NCBI GenBank assembly: GCA_016936135.1
Contig: JAFGPP010000040.1
Coordinates: 1 to 40,537, forward strand
Direction of reading: 5' to 3'
Source: Thermoplasmatota archaeon
Lineage (GTDB): Archaea; Thermoplasmatota; E2; DHVEG-1
DNA length: 40,537 nt
Of this stretch, positions 1-9,540 are shown one piece after another. The translations under genes and the position numbers were made by a program. Positions within the stretch are counted from its first letter, which is position 1. Every line of letters starts with the position of its first letter. Below the pieces are notes generated by a model. It ran no database searches. It saw nothing but the letters and a program-made list of their open reading frames with translations, and had not been told where the DNA came from.

Positions 1-22
1 AACATAAGTTTCAATTATTATA

Positions 23-94
23 TGCGGAGACCGGGATTCGAACCCGGGTAAGTGGCTTGGGAAGCCACTATCATAACCACTAGATCATATCCGC
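23..94 (-). tRNA. tRNA-Gly (anticodon CCC)
   Basis: Read on the minus strand this folds as a full cloverleaf. The acceptor arms are GCGGATA and TCTCCGC with one T-C mismatch at the sixth pair. A GTGGC/GCCAC anticodon stem encloses TTCCCAA, giving anticodon CCC. The T arm is CCGGG-TTCGAAT-CCCGG, and the discriminator is A at position 23. No 3' CCA is encoded, so CCA would be added by the tRNA nucleotidyltransferase. No intron is seen. Confidence 0.95.
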
Positions 95-236
95 ATTTAT
101 CGGAAAAAATAAAATTAATCTATTAATATTTTTTCTTGTTTTTAGACTGTCTAATAATTAAGGAAATATGTATTATTCTGACAAAATCTTAGATAATGTC
201 TAACCAAACATAAGAAAATTTCAAATGCATCAATTT

Positions 237-1112
237 TTAGATCTCTGCACCCAATGTTGTCTTCACTAGAACACCAATAAGAAATGAAGCTCCTGCAACA
301 CCAAGACTAATACCAGCCATCTCTATGAATCTATTTTTGAAGGAAAAATCCTTAGCTACTGCAACATAAAAATTAAATACGGCGATAATTCCAATAGAGA
401 TAACCAAAGTTAAAATTAAGCTTGCAAAGGGGTCCACAAATACAAGAAACGGAAAAATTAAAAAAATGACTGTCATGATATATGCTATCGCTGTATATCC
501 AGCAGCCCTTACGGGGTTTTTTTGTTCTTCATGTTTTGAAGATAAATATTCGCTCGCACCCATGGATAGAGAGGCCGCAATACCTGTGATAAGTCCTAAA
601 ACACCAATTATTTTTGAATTTTGTAACGCAAATGTAAAACCAGCTAGAGCCCCTGTTAACTCCACCAGTGCATCGTTTAGCCCAAGGACAACTGAGCCAA
701 TATATGTCAATCTTTCCTCATTCAGCATATCAATAAGTTCTAGTTCATGACGTTCTTCATCACGAGTAATTTCTTTTAATTTTGGATAAGACTCTCCAAT
801 TTTTTTATATGCATCCTGAGCTTTTTGTTCAGCTTTTTCTAGAAGCTTCAAGGCAAAGGTAAAACCAAGTAATCTAGCTATAAGAATAAATAGGAAAATT
901 TTAACTTTTGATGGTTTTACCTCCTTTTTAGTATAATTTTTAATTATTTTATAATGCTCCATTTCATCCAAGGCAATGGAAAGAAGGATTTCAGCGTTAT
1001 GCGTATCTTTTGTTTTCGTTGAAAGTTTACTATATATGTAATAAGCATCAATTTCATTATGTTGATCCCGGATTAGTTCTTTTTGTAACAAATCTGGAAT
1101 TTGGTTTTTCAT
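237..1112 (-). CDS. Ferritin-like domain fused to VIT1/CCC1-type metal transporter
   Basis: A 291-residue protein probably moving Fe2+/Mn2+ across the cytoplasmic membrane. The N-terminal half (about 1-130) is a rubrerythrin/erythrin-like helical bundle carrying candidate metal ligands: E20, E50-x-x-H53 and E119-x-x-H122. The C-terminal half (about 135-291) resembles the VIT1/CCC1 family, with the signature GLNDALVELTGALAG near 144-158, a second conserved stretch around GASEYLSSK (185-193) and several hydrophobic segments. Related fusions are known as membrane-bound ferritin-like iron exporters; that the bundle senses or oxidises iron before transport is inferred from the family. It begins with ATG at 1112 without a clear Shine-Dalgarno. 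It is flanked by the tRNA downstream and has no obvious operon partner. Confidence 0.85.
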   Translation of the reverse strand: MKNQIPDLLQKELIRDQHNEIDAYYIYSKLSTKTKDTHNAEILLSIALDEMEHYKIIKNYTKKEVKPSKVKIFLFILIARLLGFTFALKLLEKAEQKAQDAYKKIGESYPKLKEITRDEERHELELIDMLNEERLTYIGSVVLGLNDALVELTGALAGFTFALQNSKIIGVLGLITGIAASLSMGASEYLSSKHEEQKNPVRAAGYTAIAYIMTVIFLIFPFLVFVDPFASLILTLVISIGIIAVFNFYVAVAKDFSFKNRFIEMAGISLGVAGASFLIGVLVKTTLGAEI

Positions 1113-1346
1113 TGTGATTGTAAACAGAAAGCATCCTATTAAAATATGGGGAAATCTGTAACTAAATTTCCAATCATTTTAATTTCATAATCGCCTTTTT
1201 TAGATTTATAAGGCCCATAACGTGCTAAAAATTCATATCTTACGATTATCCTATATTGACTAATTCAGCATACCGAAAATACTCAAAATCTTTTTGTTTT
1301 TACTAAGGGGATAAAACTGCTCTAAGTTAAATACAATACAATAAAC

Positions 1347-1354
1347 TTTATATC
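1347..1354 (+). promoter_or_regulatory. TATA box for the Ig-like secreted protein gene
   Basis: TTTATATC lies about 26 bp before position 1376. That would place the transcript start after the ATG at 1372 and before the Shine-Dalgarno-like AGGGGGTG, supporting translation from the ATG at 1393. Confidence 0.45.
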
Positions 1355-1392
1355 GAAATGAAATATTTAAAATGAAACTTAGGGGGTGTTTA

Positions 1393-2526
1393 ATGGAAAG
1401 AAAATTCTTATGCGCAATATTATCTGCCTCAATATTGTTAAGTATTATTTCAATTGCTGAAGAAGTTACTTTTGTGGAAGATAAACTTGATCAACAACAA
1501 CCTACATGCTCTGGAAATTACTGGGGAACTTGCTATTCCGGAAAACTTGCACAGTCGTTTAAACCAAAATTAAATGTTTTAACAAGGATCGAAGTCTTTG
1601 GTTTTAAAAATGAATCCCCTCCAAATAGCCTCAAAATCTCTATTAGAAGTTCGCTTGAGGGAAATGATATTACTTCAATCGTTATTTCTACTTCAGAAAT
1701 AAAACTTCGACCTGAGGGCGGATGGATTAAGGCAGAATTTCCTGATATTAATGTTATTCCCGGGTCGACATATTTTATTGTTTGGTCCCCAGCATCAGGT
1801 GACGAAATGAAACCTTATTTTTGGTGGGGTTATGATCAGAGAAACCCTGGAGACGACCCATATGATCGAGGTAAACAGTATATTAAAGATCAACCCCGAG
1901 ATTGGGCCGATTTTTGTTTCAAAACTTATGGATATTCAATACCAGCTGTTGATATTACCTCCCCAATAAATGGATATGATGTCAGTGGTATGGTATCAAT
2001 AATTGGAAATGCAAATGATACCGATGGAACTGTGCAAAAAGTTGAAGTCAAAATTGATAATGGAAATTGGTTAACAGCAACAGGTACAACAAATTGGAAT
2101 TATAATTGGGATACAATAACGGTAATCAACGGAATGCACAATATAGAAGCTAGAAGTTATGATGGTGAATTCTATTCAAATATTGCTTCAATTAATTTAT
2201 ACGTAAAAAATTCAGCCCTTGCTATTGAAGGCATAACCGGTGGTTATGAAATTGTAACAGTGAACATAAAAAATAGTGGAGATGAAGACGCAAAAAATGT
2301 TGATTGGGACATAGTTCTAAAAGGAGGTTTTTTCAAATTATTAAATGTTGATACTAGTGGAACTATATCGACTCTTCAGGTTGATAGTGTCTACTCCATT
2401 TCAACCGATGAAAAAATTTTTGGTTTGGGACCTATTGAAATTTCAGTTAGCATGAAAGCTGACAATACAGAAAGTATTTCAAAAGATTTTGAGGGGTTTG
2501 TGTTGGGTCCCTTTGTAATTATTTAA
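1393..2526 (+). CDS. Secreted protein with Ig-like domain, function unknown
   Basis: About 377 residues. An upstream in-frame ATG exists at 1372, but AGGGGGTG sits just before the ATG at 1393 and the TATA box favours a transcript that excludes 1372, so 1393 is chosen. Residues 1-22 form a signal peptide (ERK, then a hydrophobic stretch). Next comes a beta-rich region (about 25-180) with a Cys pair (TCSGNYWGTC), aromatic residues and a WWGYDQRNPGDDPYDRG segment that may hold loops or bind metal. An Ig/Big-type domain begins near VDITSPINGYDVSG (about 187-275), with the usual IDNGNW and WDT turns. A final beta domain (about 276-377) resembles CARDB-like repeats (VNIKNSGDEDAKNV). No catalytic motif is recognised. 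An extracellular binding or adhesive role is inferred. Confidence 0.7.
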   Translation: MERKFLCAILSASILLSIISIAEEVTFVEDKLDQQQPTCSGNYWGTCYSGKLAQSFKPKLNVLTRIEVFGFKNESPPNSLKISIRSSLEGNDITSIVISTSEIKLRPEGGWIKAEFPDINVIPGSTYFIVWSPASGDEMKPYFWWGYDQRNPGDDPYDRGKQYIKDQPRDWADFCFKTYGYSIPAVDITSPINGYDVSGMVSIIGNANDTDGTVQKVEVKIDNGNWLTATGTTNWNYNWDTITVINGMHNIEARSYDGEFYSNIASINLYVKNSALAIEGITGGYEIVTVNIKNSGDEDAKNVDWDIVLKGGFFKLLNVDTSGTISTLQVDSVYSISTDEKIFGLGPIEISVSMKADNTESISKDFEGFVLGPFVII

Positions 2527-2656
2527 GATTAAATTTTGGCATAATTTATTTAAATTAAATACGTTTTTTAAATTAGGACCAATTTATTATCAATTTTAAT
2601 TGAATTTATGTTTTATATTAGCTTCAAAGATTAAAAATTCTTTATCGGACAATTAA

Positions 2657-2666
2657 TTTATATAAG
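2657..2666 (+). promoter_or_regulatory. TATA box for the C25 peptidase gene
   Basis: TTTATATAAG is centred near 2661, predicting transcription from about 2688. The ATG at 2695 would then start an almost leaderless mRNA, while the ATG at 2671 would be left out. Confidence 0.55.
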
Positions 2667-2694
2667 TTATATGATATATTTCAAATTGATTAAA

Positions 2695-5211
2695 ATGAAT
2701 AAAATCTTATCAATCTTGATATTAGGTATGCTAGTGCTTAGTGGATTGACGGTAGTTGCTACAACAAAAGAAACAGCAAATAACCAAAACTTTTCCTTTG
2801 TATCAGAAAAAATGAATGTAAAAATACCATCCCCTAACTGTGCAATCGAAAACAATTATGCAAGGTATTATTTTGAAGATGAGGAACTCTATGTGATGAA
2901 GCCAAATGAACCAATACTTCCCAAAAAGCAAAAAATTTTCGAATTACCTTTTGGCTCAAAAAATATAGATGTCGCAATTGACCCTAAAAATGTAATAACT
3001 CAACCTTTGACTATAAACTTAGAAATATCACCCGCACCCCAACTATTAATCGACACTGACATTCAGATATCAACCCACAATGATAAACAAAAACCAACAT
3101 CGTCACTCTTTCCAGCCTCTTGGTATTCATATAAAATTGGATGTGGACTCAACTCAGATATGAAACACTCAACTCAACTTATTGTTGACTTATTTCCTTT
3201 AAGATATAACTCTATTGAAGACGAAATAATATTTTGTGATGACTTTGATATAGCGATAACATACGACCACCCAACAAGTTACATTACATCTGAAAGCGAA
3301 TATGAGTTGTTAATAATTGCACCCTCAAAATTTTCGCAGGCGCTGCAACCTCTTATAAATCATAAAATTAGTTTTGGGGTTTCAACTGTTCTTAAAACCA
3401 CAGAGGACATTTACAAAGATTTTCAAGGCAGGGATAAACCAGAAAAGATAAAATATTTTATAGCAGAAGCATTCGATGAGTGGAACATAAAATATGTCCT
3501 GCTGGTGGGAGGATTAAATTCCGTTATTTGGGCCACTCCAAAGGACGACGATAACCGGGGCTCAAAAGACTGGAATGTACCAGTAAGATACACAAATGTT
3601 TACGATAACCCAAAATATCCACTGGCATCATCAATTCACGACCCAGGTGTAATAAGTGATCTTTATTATGCAGATATCTGGAAATATGATAGTACTTTAG
3701 GTCGCACTTTTGAAGATTGGGATCCTAATGGCGATGATATCTTCTTTGCATGGAACCGACCCGGAATAGAAAATGACACTGGAATTGACTTACTACCAGA
3801 TGTATCTCTAGGTCGTTTAGCTTGCGTAAATGTAAAGGAAGTTGAAACGGTTGTAAATAAGATAATAAATTACGAAAAAAGCCCTTGTGATCCGTCTTGG
3901 TTTAAGAAGATGATTGTTGTATCAGGGGATGGTTTTCTAGATCAGCAAGATCTAAATATTACATGGGACACCTCTGAATTACCTGAAGGTAGTTACACAA
4001 TTCATGCTCAGAGCACAAATGTAGATCTAATATCTGGTCCTATTGATATAATAAATATTACTATCGATCGATCAGTTCCTACTAATGTTACATTTAATCA
4101 TGATGATAACCTTAAACCTGAGATAAAAAATGGTTATCCTGCACCACCAATTGCTGAAATTGTTACTGTTTCTGAGGGAAATGTTTTGGGAAATACAGAT
4201 TATTTCTTCTGCCCCGGAGAAGGCAAGGCTTATTGTAACGATTTTAACCCATGGGCAAACATGAGTTACATTAATGGTATATTAACCATAAGAGGCAAAT
4301 CATACGATCCTCAACCATATGGTAATATTACAAACATACATGTTTGGATTGATAATGAACTTGGAGAAACAGTATTCTGGGCTTGGAGAAATAATACAGA
4401 AATGTACTATGAGGGAGAGTGGACTACAGGGGAAAAAGAATTACTTGGAAGAGGTGGAGCACTTTACTATATGCCCTCAGATTTCCAAAGGGAGATACTT
4501 TGGGCTTCAAACGGTAATCTAACAGGAGAATCTGACGTTATTAAGGCAGTAAGCCAAGGATGTGGTTTTTTATTTTTATCAGGACATGGAAGTCCGAATG
4601 TTTGGGCTGATCACTTTCCAGGAGTACCTGGAAATAGAGACGGTGCAAGTTTTACAGGATTAAGAGTAACTTCTTTGAATTTTTATCCCAAACCTCCGTT
4701 TTTGAGATTCCCTCTCTTTCCCATGGATCAATTAAAAAATGGGGAAAAATTACCAATCGCAGTTATTGGAGGATGTCATAACAGTCAGTTTAATGTTTCA
4801 ATGATTCCTGCTTTTCTGGATATAATGCCATATATTTTTAAGGGGCTGAATCTACCGAAAAGTTCTCTTTGGACATATGGAGCAGCCGTTCCCGAAACTT
4901 TCAGCTGGTTTTTGATAAGTAGGCCAGATGGCGGAGCAATTGCCACAATGGGAAATACCGGACTGGGATATGGAATGCCAGGAAAGATGTGCACCTCAGG
5001 TGGCGGAGATTCTTGGATTACCATTGAATTCTTCAGACAATACGGGGAAGAGGGAAAAGAAATTTTAGGAGACGCATATACATCGACACTTTCAAGCTAC
5101 ATAAATACTTTTGATATGGGGGACCTTGGTGCAGGCCATCCAAAAACTGTACAGCAATGGGTTCTTCTTGGCGATCCAAGCCTTAGAATCGGTGGAAGAT
5201 TGCCAAATTAG
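2695..5211 (+). CDS. Secreted gingipain-like cysteine peptidase (family C25)
   Basis: 838 residues from ATG 2695; an upstream ATG at 2671 is disfavoured by the TATA position and by the clean signal peptide (MNKILSILILGMLVLSGLTV). Residues of about 30-200 form a beta-rich propeptide-like region. The C25 catalytic region follows with LLVGG, ISDLYYADIW and DVSLGRLACVN. The catalytic pair is visible: His in SGHGSP (H631) and Cys in GGCHNSQ (C694). The end WVLLGDPSLRIGG is typical of the family. An insertion of about 170 residues (roughly 405-580) separates the first and second halves of the catalytic fold and looks like an Ig or carbohydrate-binding module (TWDTSELPEGSYTIHA, then DPQPYGNITNIHVWIDN). 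Activity outside the cell on proteins is inferred from family and signal peptide. Many N-x-S/T sites fit archaeal glycosylation. Confidence 0.88.
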   Translation: MNKILSILILGMLVLSGLTVVATTKETANNQNFSFVSEKMNVKIPSPNCAIENNYARYYFEDEELYVMKPNEPILPKKQKIFELPFGSKNIDVAIDPKNVITQPLTINLEISPAPQLLIDTDIQISTHNDKQKPTSSLFPASWYSYKIGCGLNSDMKHSTQLIVDLFPLRYNSIEDEIIFCDDFDIAITYDHPTSYITSESEYELLIIAPSKFSQALQPLINHKISFGVSTVLKTTEDIYKDFQGRDKPEKIKYFIAEAFDEWNIKYVLLVGGLNSVIWATPKDDDNRGSKDWNVPVRYTNVYDNPKYPLASSIHDPGVISDLYYADIWKYDSTLGRTFEDWDPNGDDIFFAWNRPGIENDTGIDLLPDVSLGRLACVNVKEVETVVNKIINYEKSPCDPSWFKKMIVVSGDGFLDQQDLNITWDTSELPEGSYTIHAQSTNVDLISGPIDIINITIDRSVPTNVTFNHDDNLKPEIKNGYPAPPIAEIVTVSEGNVLGNTDYFFCPGEGKAYCNDFNPWANMSYINGILTIRGKSYDPQPYGNITNIHVWIDNELGETVFWAWRNNTEMYYEGEWTTGEKELLGRGGALYYMPSDFQREILWASNGNLTGESDVIKAVSQGCGFLFLSGHGSPNVWADHFPGVPGNRDGASFTGLRVTSLNFYPKPPFLRFPLFPMDQLKNGEKLPIAVIGGCHNSQFNVSMIPAFLDIMPYIFKGLNLPKSSLWTYGAAVPETFSWFLISRPDGGAIATMGNTGLGYGMPGKMCTSGGGDSWITIEFFRQYGEEGKEILGDAYTSTLSSYINTFDMGDLGAGHPKTVQQWVLLGDPSLRIGGRLPN

Positions 5212-5475
5212 TTTATTTTTTAATTAAATTCGACAGTTTAATTCAAATTAGAAATAAAACATAATGAGAAAAAATCTATCCTGATGCAAATGAGACCCAG
5301 ATATAAAACTCCAAATAACAAAAAATACTTCCACACTAATCCCAAAATTGACAAAAAAGATGTTACGTTTACGAAAAGAAAGAATGAGATAGTGAGGGAA
5401 AAAAATTTTAAGAGATGTTGCCAAGAAAAAAAGAATAATATGTTTTAATTTTCCTTTTTAATTCTCTTTCATTTT

Positions 5476-6225
5476 TTATGCATTATTCCATACCGTAAGA
5501 ATACTCATTCCTGCTGCAATGACATAAGAACCCTCGTATTGTTCTCCAAGTTGGTCCCCGACTTCCGCTTCTAAAATAACTCCTGTAAAACCTATAAGCG
5601 AACCTTTAATATTTGGAAATGGAGGAAATCCATATTTGGTCATATTAAAATCATAAATATATTTAAAACCCAGTGTCCCCAACGTAAAAATAAACCCTTC
5701 TCCAGAATATTGACCAAACACTGAAAACAATGCGGTAATTGTGCTATTTATAAACGGAAACTGATAGACCGGTAAATCTAAGAACGAATTGTCTTTTTGC
5801 CCTTTTAAACCAACTAGCACGCCATTGAAAAAGTTAAACAAATCAAAAAGTGCTCTTGACCTTGGCAAAAATCTTTGACCATTTTCAAAGTTTGGAATTT
5901 TATTTAATAGTCTATTTATGTGGTTTTTAGTACTAGATTCGACCAAACCAATATTTTCTAGAATTTCGAGCTTATTTTTTACGGCATCTCCAAACGAATT
6001 GACTAACTTTTCTTCCGTAACTAGAGAAATAAATGTTTTCATTATCTCAGGAGTAATTTCATGTTCAGTAACTTGACCTTTAACTGTATCCCAAATTTTG
6101 ATTTTTAAAGTAGTATTATTTTCGGTATTTTCTGGGGTTGACATTACAGGTATAATGATTGCCTGCGTTAGCATAATGAATGGAATTATTGCTAGCATCA
6201 TTTTTTTTACAGAATAATTTTTCAT
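5476..6225 (-). CDS. Exported or membrane-anchored protein of unknown function
   Basis: 249 residues. The start is ATG 6225 because a strong GGAGGAG lies at 6232-6238; an in-frame TTG at 6240 sits before that site and is unlikely. Residues 1-30 (KNYSVKKMMLAIIPFIMLTQ and on) look like a signal peptide or anchor. A charged, Asn-rich stretch follows (TPENTENNTTLKIKIW). The C-terminal part is hydrophobic and Gly/Phe-rich (FNFFNGVLVGL, FGQYSGEGFIFTLGTLGF, IKGSLIGFTGVILEAEVGDQ) with at least one potential membrane segment near YVIAAGMSILTVW. No family is recognised. Neighbours are the C25 peptidase, convergent across 264 bp, and pepD on the same strand 209 bp upstream, so it is probably monocistronic. 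Confidence 0.6.
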   Translation of the reverse strand: MKNYSVKKMMLAIIPFIMLTQAIIIPVMSTPENTENNTTLKIKIWDTVKGQVTEHEITPEIMKTFISLVTEEKLVNSFGDAVKNKLEILENIGLVESSTKNHINRLLNKIPNFENGQRFLPRSRALFDLFNFFNGVLVGLKGQKDNSFLDLPVYQFPFINSTITALFSVFGQYSGEGFIFTLGTLGFKYIYDFNMTKYGFPPFPNIKGSLIGFTGVILEAEVGDQLGEQYEGSYVIAAGMSILTVWNNA

Positions 6226-6434
6226 AAGTATCTCCTCCAATAGTTAACTAATGATATGTAATGTCATAGCGCAATTTAAATTTTTCCTTGATTTATTATA
6301 AATATGACCAAATAGGTTAAAGTTATATTATTAATCCATTTTTAATTAAGAAATTCAATAATTTTATAAATTTCGTTACAAAAAATATCTAATCTTAATA
6401 TCGAAATTGAAAGTATAAAAGAAAAAGTAAGAAA

Positions 6435-7883
6435 TTATACAGATTGGAGAATTTTTACAACATAATCAAAAAACTTCTCAACTGTACTAATGTGAACTTG
6501 CTCCTCTGGAGAATGTGGATATTTAATAGTTGGACCAATTGAAATCATATCCATTCCAGGAAATTTTTCACCTATTATTCCACATTCTAGACCCGCGTGA
6601 ATTGCCTCTACAACAGGATCTTTACCATACATTTCCTTGAAAATCTGTTTAGATTTTTTTAGCAATTTAGAATCAAGATTTGGCTTCCATCCAGGGTAAG
6701 GTGTATCTTCATCTACCTTTGCTCCAGACAGCTCTGCAACAGAGCGGATTCTGTCTCGCATATCCTGAAGAGCCGATCCTATCGAGCTTCTTGAACTTAA
6801 GTTCACAAGTGCCTTGTCTTTTTCAATTTTAAGAGTTGCAAGGTTGGTAGATGTATCAACAAGTCGAGAAATGTCATAGTTCATCTTATGAACACCATGA
6901 GGGAGACCATGAATAAGATTCAATAATCTAAGTTGAGACTGCTCATCTAAGACACTTTGTCCAGAGTCGATATCTTTTACATCAACTTTTAAACCTGGAT
7001 CAATAGGTTTTATTTCATCCAAAATAATTTTTGTTTCATCTTTCAGATTTGAAATAAATGATTTTTTGTCTTCTTTTTTTATAAAGACTGTTGCTGTTGA
7101 TTCGCGGGGAATGGCATTGTGCTTATCTCCACCTCTTATATCTGACAATAAAAATGCGTGTTTTTTTGATGTCTTCCACAATATTCGCGCAAGTATTTTT
7201 ATTGCATTACCTCTCTGTTCGTGAATGTCAACGCCCGAGTGCCCGCCACGCAATCCTGAAATCTTGATTTGCAAGTGTAATAAATTTTTGTCGACGGATT
7301 GTTTTTTAAGGGGAAGGGTAATTTTTGATTCTCCGCCGCCTGCACAGCCAACCGTTATTACGCCAAAATCTTCACTATCGATATTTAACATTATTTTTCC
7401 GGTTAGCATATCATTTTCTAACGCAAACGCACCTGTAAGGCCCGTTTCCTCATCTACGGTGAATAGTACCTCAATTGGACCATGCTTGAGTTTACTATTT
7501 TCAAGAATTGCAAGAGTTGTGGCTACACCTATACCATCGTCTGCGCCCAAAGTCGTACCATCTGCTGTAAGAATGTCTCCACTGCGTTTCAATTTTATTG
7601 GATCTTTATTAAAATCATGATCGACATCACTATTTTTTTCACAAACCATATCCATATGACTTTGTAAAACAATCGTCGGTTTATTTTCCATTCCAGGCGA
7701 TGCCGGCTTTGAAATAACTACATTTCCCGACTTGTCAGTTTTTGATTTCAATTTCTCTTGCTTGGCAAAGTCAAGAAGATATTGTCGAATCTTATCTTCG
7801 TGTTTGGAGCATCTTGGTATCTTGCTGATTTCTTCAAACCGTTTCCAAAGAAGTTTGGGTTCCAAATTTTCTAATATAGACAT
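6435..7883 (-). CDS. pepD: Cytosol non-specific dipeptidase, M20C family (PepD)
   Basis: 482 residues from ATG 7883, preceded by GGGGAGG at good spacing; a longer frame begins at 7922 but lacks a site. It is a dinuclear zinc aminoacyl-histidine/Xaa-Xaa dipeptidase of the cytoplasm. Metal and catalytic residues are visible: H76-x-D78 (LQSHMDMVCE), D115 (TLGADDGIGV), E145/E146 (VDEETGLTGA), D169 and a C-terminal His in KYPHSPEEQVHIS. The dimerisation/lid domain lies about 200-370. Length matches bacterial PepD (about 485), so the gene is complete. A TATA-like TTTTATGC near 7925-7932 suggests its own promoter, separating it from the glycerol operon upstream. It was perhaps acquired from bacteria, where the family is commonest; that is inference. 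Confidence 0.93.
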   Translation of the reverse strand: MSILENLEPKLLWKRFEEISKIPRCSKHEDKIRQYLLDFAKQEKLKSKTDKSGNVVISKPASPGMENKPTIVLQSHMDMVCEKNSDVDHDFNKDPIKLKRSGDILTADGTTLGADDGIGVATTLAILENSKLKHGPIEVLFTVDEETGLTGAFALENDMLTGKIMLNIDSEDFGVITVGCAGGGESKITLPLKKQSVDKNLLHLQIKISGLRGGHSGVDIHEQRGNAIKILARILWKTSKKHAFLLSDIRGGDKHNAIPRESTATVFIKKEDKKSFISNLKDETKIILDEIKPIDPGLKVDVKDIDSGQSVLDEQSQLRLLNLIHGLPHGVHKMNYDISRLVDTSTNLATLKIEKDKALVNLSSRSSIGSALQDMRDRIRSVAELSGAKVDEDTPYPGWKPNLDSKLLKKSKQIFKEMYGKDPVVEAIHAGLECGIIGEKFPGMDMISIGPTIKYPHSPEEQVHISTVEKFFDYVVKILQSV

Positions 7884-7940
7884 TTTCTGCCTCCCCAATG
7901 TTTGAATCTGGTAATACAACATTGCATAAAAGATTTGCCC

Positions 7941-7960
7941 GATAAATTAAACAATTTATC
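7941..7960 (-). terminator. Hairpin just after the glycerol operon
   Basis: GATAAATT and AATTTATC form perfect 8-bp arms around a 4-base loop, 4 bp beyond the glycerol kinase stop codon. It could help end or stabilise the long transcript, or be an operator for pepD, whose start lies 58 bp further on. The A/T-only stem makes it a weak hairpin. Confidence 0.3.
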
Positions 7961-7964
7961 AAAA

Positions 7965-9539
7965 TTATTTTTCTTTTCGCCACATCAAAGATCTTCCAAC
8001 AGCATCTTTCCAGACGGAGTAAAGCATTTCACGTTTTTCTTTTTTCATCAAAGGTACGAATGTTTTATCTAGTTTTCTTGTTTTTAAAAGTTCATCAATC
8101 GAATCCCAATATCCTGATCCCAGGCCTGCAAAATATGCAGCGCCTAAGGCAGTTCCATCAAGCATAACGGGTCTTTCGACTTCTACATTTAGCATATCTG
8201 CAATAAACTGTAAAAGAAAATTATTTTTTGATGCTCCACCATCGGCTCTAATTAAGGATATATCCAATCCCGAAGATTTCTCTATCGCCTGAATTACATC
8301 TTTACACCGGAATGCTATCCCTTCTAAAGCAGCCCTTACTATATGTTCTCTAGTAGTTCTTCTGTTTAAACCAATAACTATCCCAGAAGCATGGGGATCC
8401 CAGTAAGGCGAGGAAAGACCAGTGAAAGCTGGTACGAAATAGACTCCGCCAGTATCTTCGACTTTATATGCCATTTTTTCACTATCCTCCTCTCTATCAA
8501 TTATTGAAAGATTTTCTTTTAGCCATTGAACCGCAGCCCCAGTTGTATTCACCATCCCCTCTAGCATAAAAGTTGTACGATTATTCAACCTCCAGGCAAT
8601 TAACGGTATAAGTTTATTAAGGGATGGAGATGGTTTGTAACCTACATTCATATCGATAAAACTCCCTGTTCCATTGGTCAGTTTCACATCACCGGGCTTA
8701 AAACATCCTGCTGCAAATAACGATGATTGTTGATCAGCAACCGAGCATCGAATCGGAATTTCGCAACCAAAGATTGCTTTGCTGGTTACCCCAAAATCGC
8801 CATTGGTTTCAAAAACCTCTGGAAGTATGTCACTATTAACATCAAACAAATCCAGAAAAAAATTACTCCATTGTAACTTGAATGAATCAAACATGCCTGT
8901 GGAGCTAGCATTTGAATAATCTGTTGCGTGGACTTTTCCACCAGTCAGATTCCAAATTAGCCACGTGTCAATTGTTCCATTTAGAAGATTTCCTTTGTTT
9001 TCTAACTCCTTTGATTTATCAATATTATCAAATATCCACTTTGTATGAGCTAATGACGAAGCAGTTGGAAAAGAAAGCGTTGCTGTTGTTATAAGACGCG
9101 CACCGGCAGTTGTTTTTCTGATTCCAGTTGCAACTGAAGATATTGCCTTTGTAAATTTTCCTAATGCGCGAATTGATTTCATTTTGAATGCATTATCTTT
9201 TTCTGCACAGATCTCAGCTGTTCTAGTATCCTGCCAAGTAATTACATTATACACCGGTTTTCCATTTGTTTTGTCCCATAAAAGATTAGAGGAACGTTGA
9301 GAAGAAATACCAATGGCGGATATTTGCTCTGGTTTGATTTTTGAAGATTTTAATACATTTCTAATAACTATTAAGCATTTTTCCCAAATTTCCCTTCCAT
9401 CTTGTTCGCACCAACCTGGATGAGGAAAATATTGGCTTATTTTCTCATAAGACTGGGCAACAATTTCTGCATTTTTATCAAAAATGATTGCCCTAATTCC
9501 AGTCGTTCCTTCATCTACTGCTATAATGTATTTGTTCAT
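7965..9539 (-). CDS. glpK: Glycerol kinase (FGGY family)
   Basis: 524 residues from ATG 9539, preceded by GAGGGTG at the end of the DUF1667 gene (1-nt gap). It phosphorylates glycerol to sn-glycerol 3-phosphate with ATP. Visible motifs: N-terminal phosphate-binding IIAVDEGTTGIRAIIF, WQDTRTAE, ATDYSNASSTGMFD, the second-domain GTGSFIDMNVG, and FTGLSSPYWDPHASGIVIG. The last stretch is close to the GlpK signature, as is the C-terminal RADGGASKN nucleotide-binding loop. The usual DQGTTSSR is DEGTTGIR and an insertion near 135-160 (TTAGARLITTATLSF) adds some length, so a related polyol is not excluded. Context (G3P dehydrogenase genes overlapping upstream) makes glycerol by far the likeliest substrate. 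It is the last gene of the operon. Confidence 0.88.
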   Translation of the reverse strand: MNKYIIAVDEGTTGIRAIIFDKNAEIVAQSYEKISQYFPHPGWCEQDGREIWEKCLIVIRNVLKSSKIKPEQISAIGISSQRSSNLLWDKTNGKPVYNVITWQDTRTAEICAEKDNAFKMKSIRALGKFTKAISSVATGIRKTTAGARLITTATLSFPTASSLAHTKWIFDNIDKSKELENKGNLLNGTIDTWLIWNLTGGKVHATDYSNASSTGMFDSFKLQWSNFFLDLFDVNSDILPEVFETNGDFGVTSKAIFGCEIPIRCSVADQQSSLFAAGCFKPGDVKLTNGTGSFIDMNVGYKPSPSLNKLIPLIAWRLNNRTTFMLEGMVNTTGAAVQWLKENLSIIDREEDSEKMAYKVEDTGGVYFVPAFTGLSSPYWDPHASGIVIGLNRRTTREHIVRAALEGIAFRCKDVIQAIEKSSGLDISLIRADGGASKNNFLLQFIADMLNVEVERPVMLDGTALGAAYFAGLGSGYWDSIDELLKTRKLDKTFVPLMKKEKREMLYSVWKDAVGRSLMWRKEK

Positions 9540-9540
9540 T

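Noticed and set aside
5284-5448. 54-codon ORF (MQMRPRYKTPNNKKYFHTNP and on) after the C25 gene
   Set aside because: No Shine-Dalgarno or TATA box fits, composition is just Lys/Asn-rich as in AT-rich noncoding DNA, and no family is recognised. The gap is otherwise featureless.
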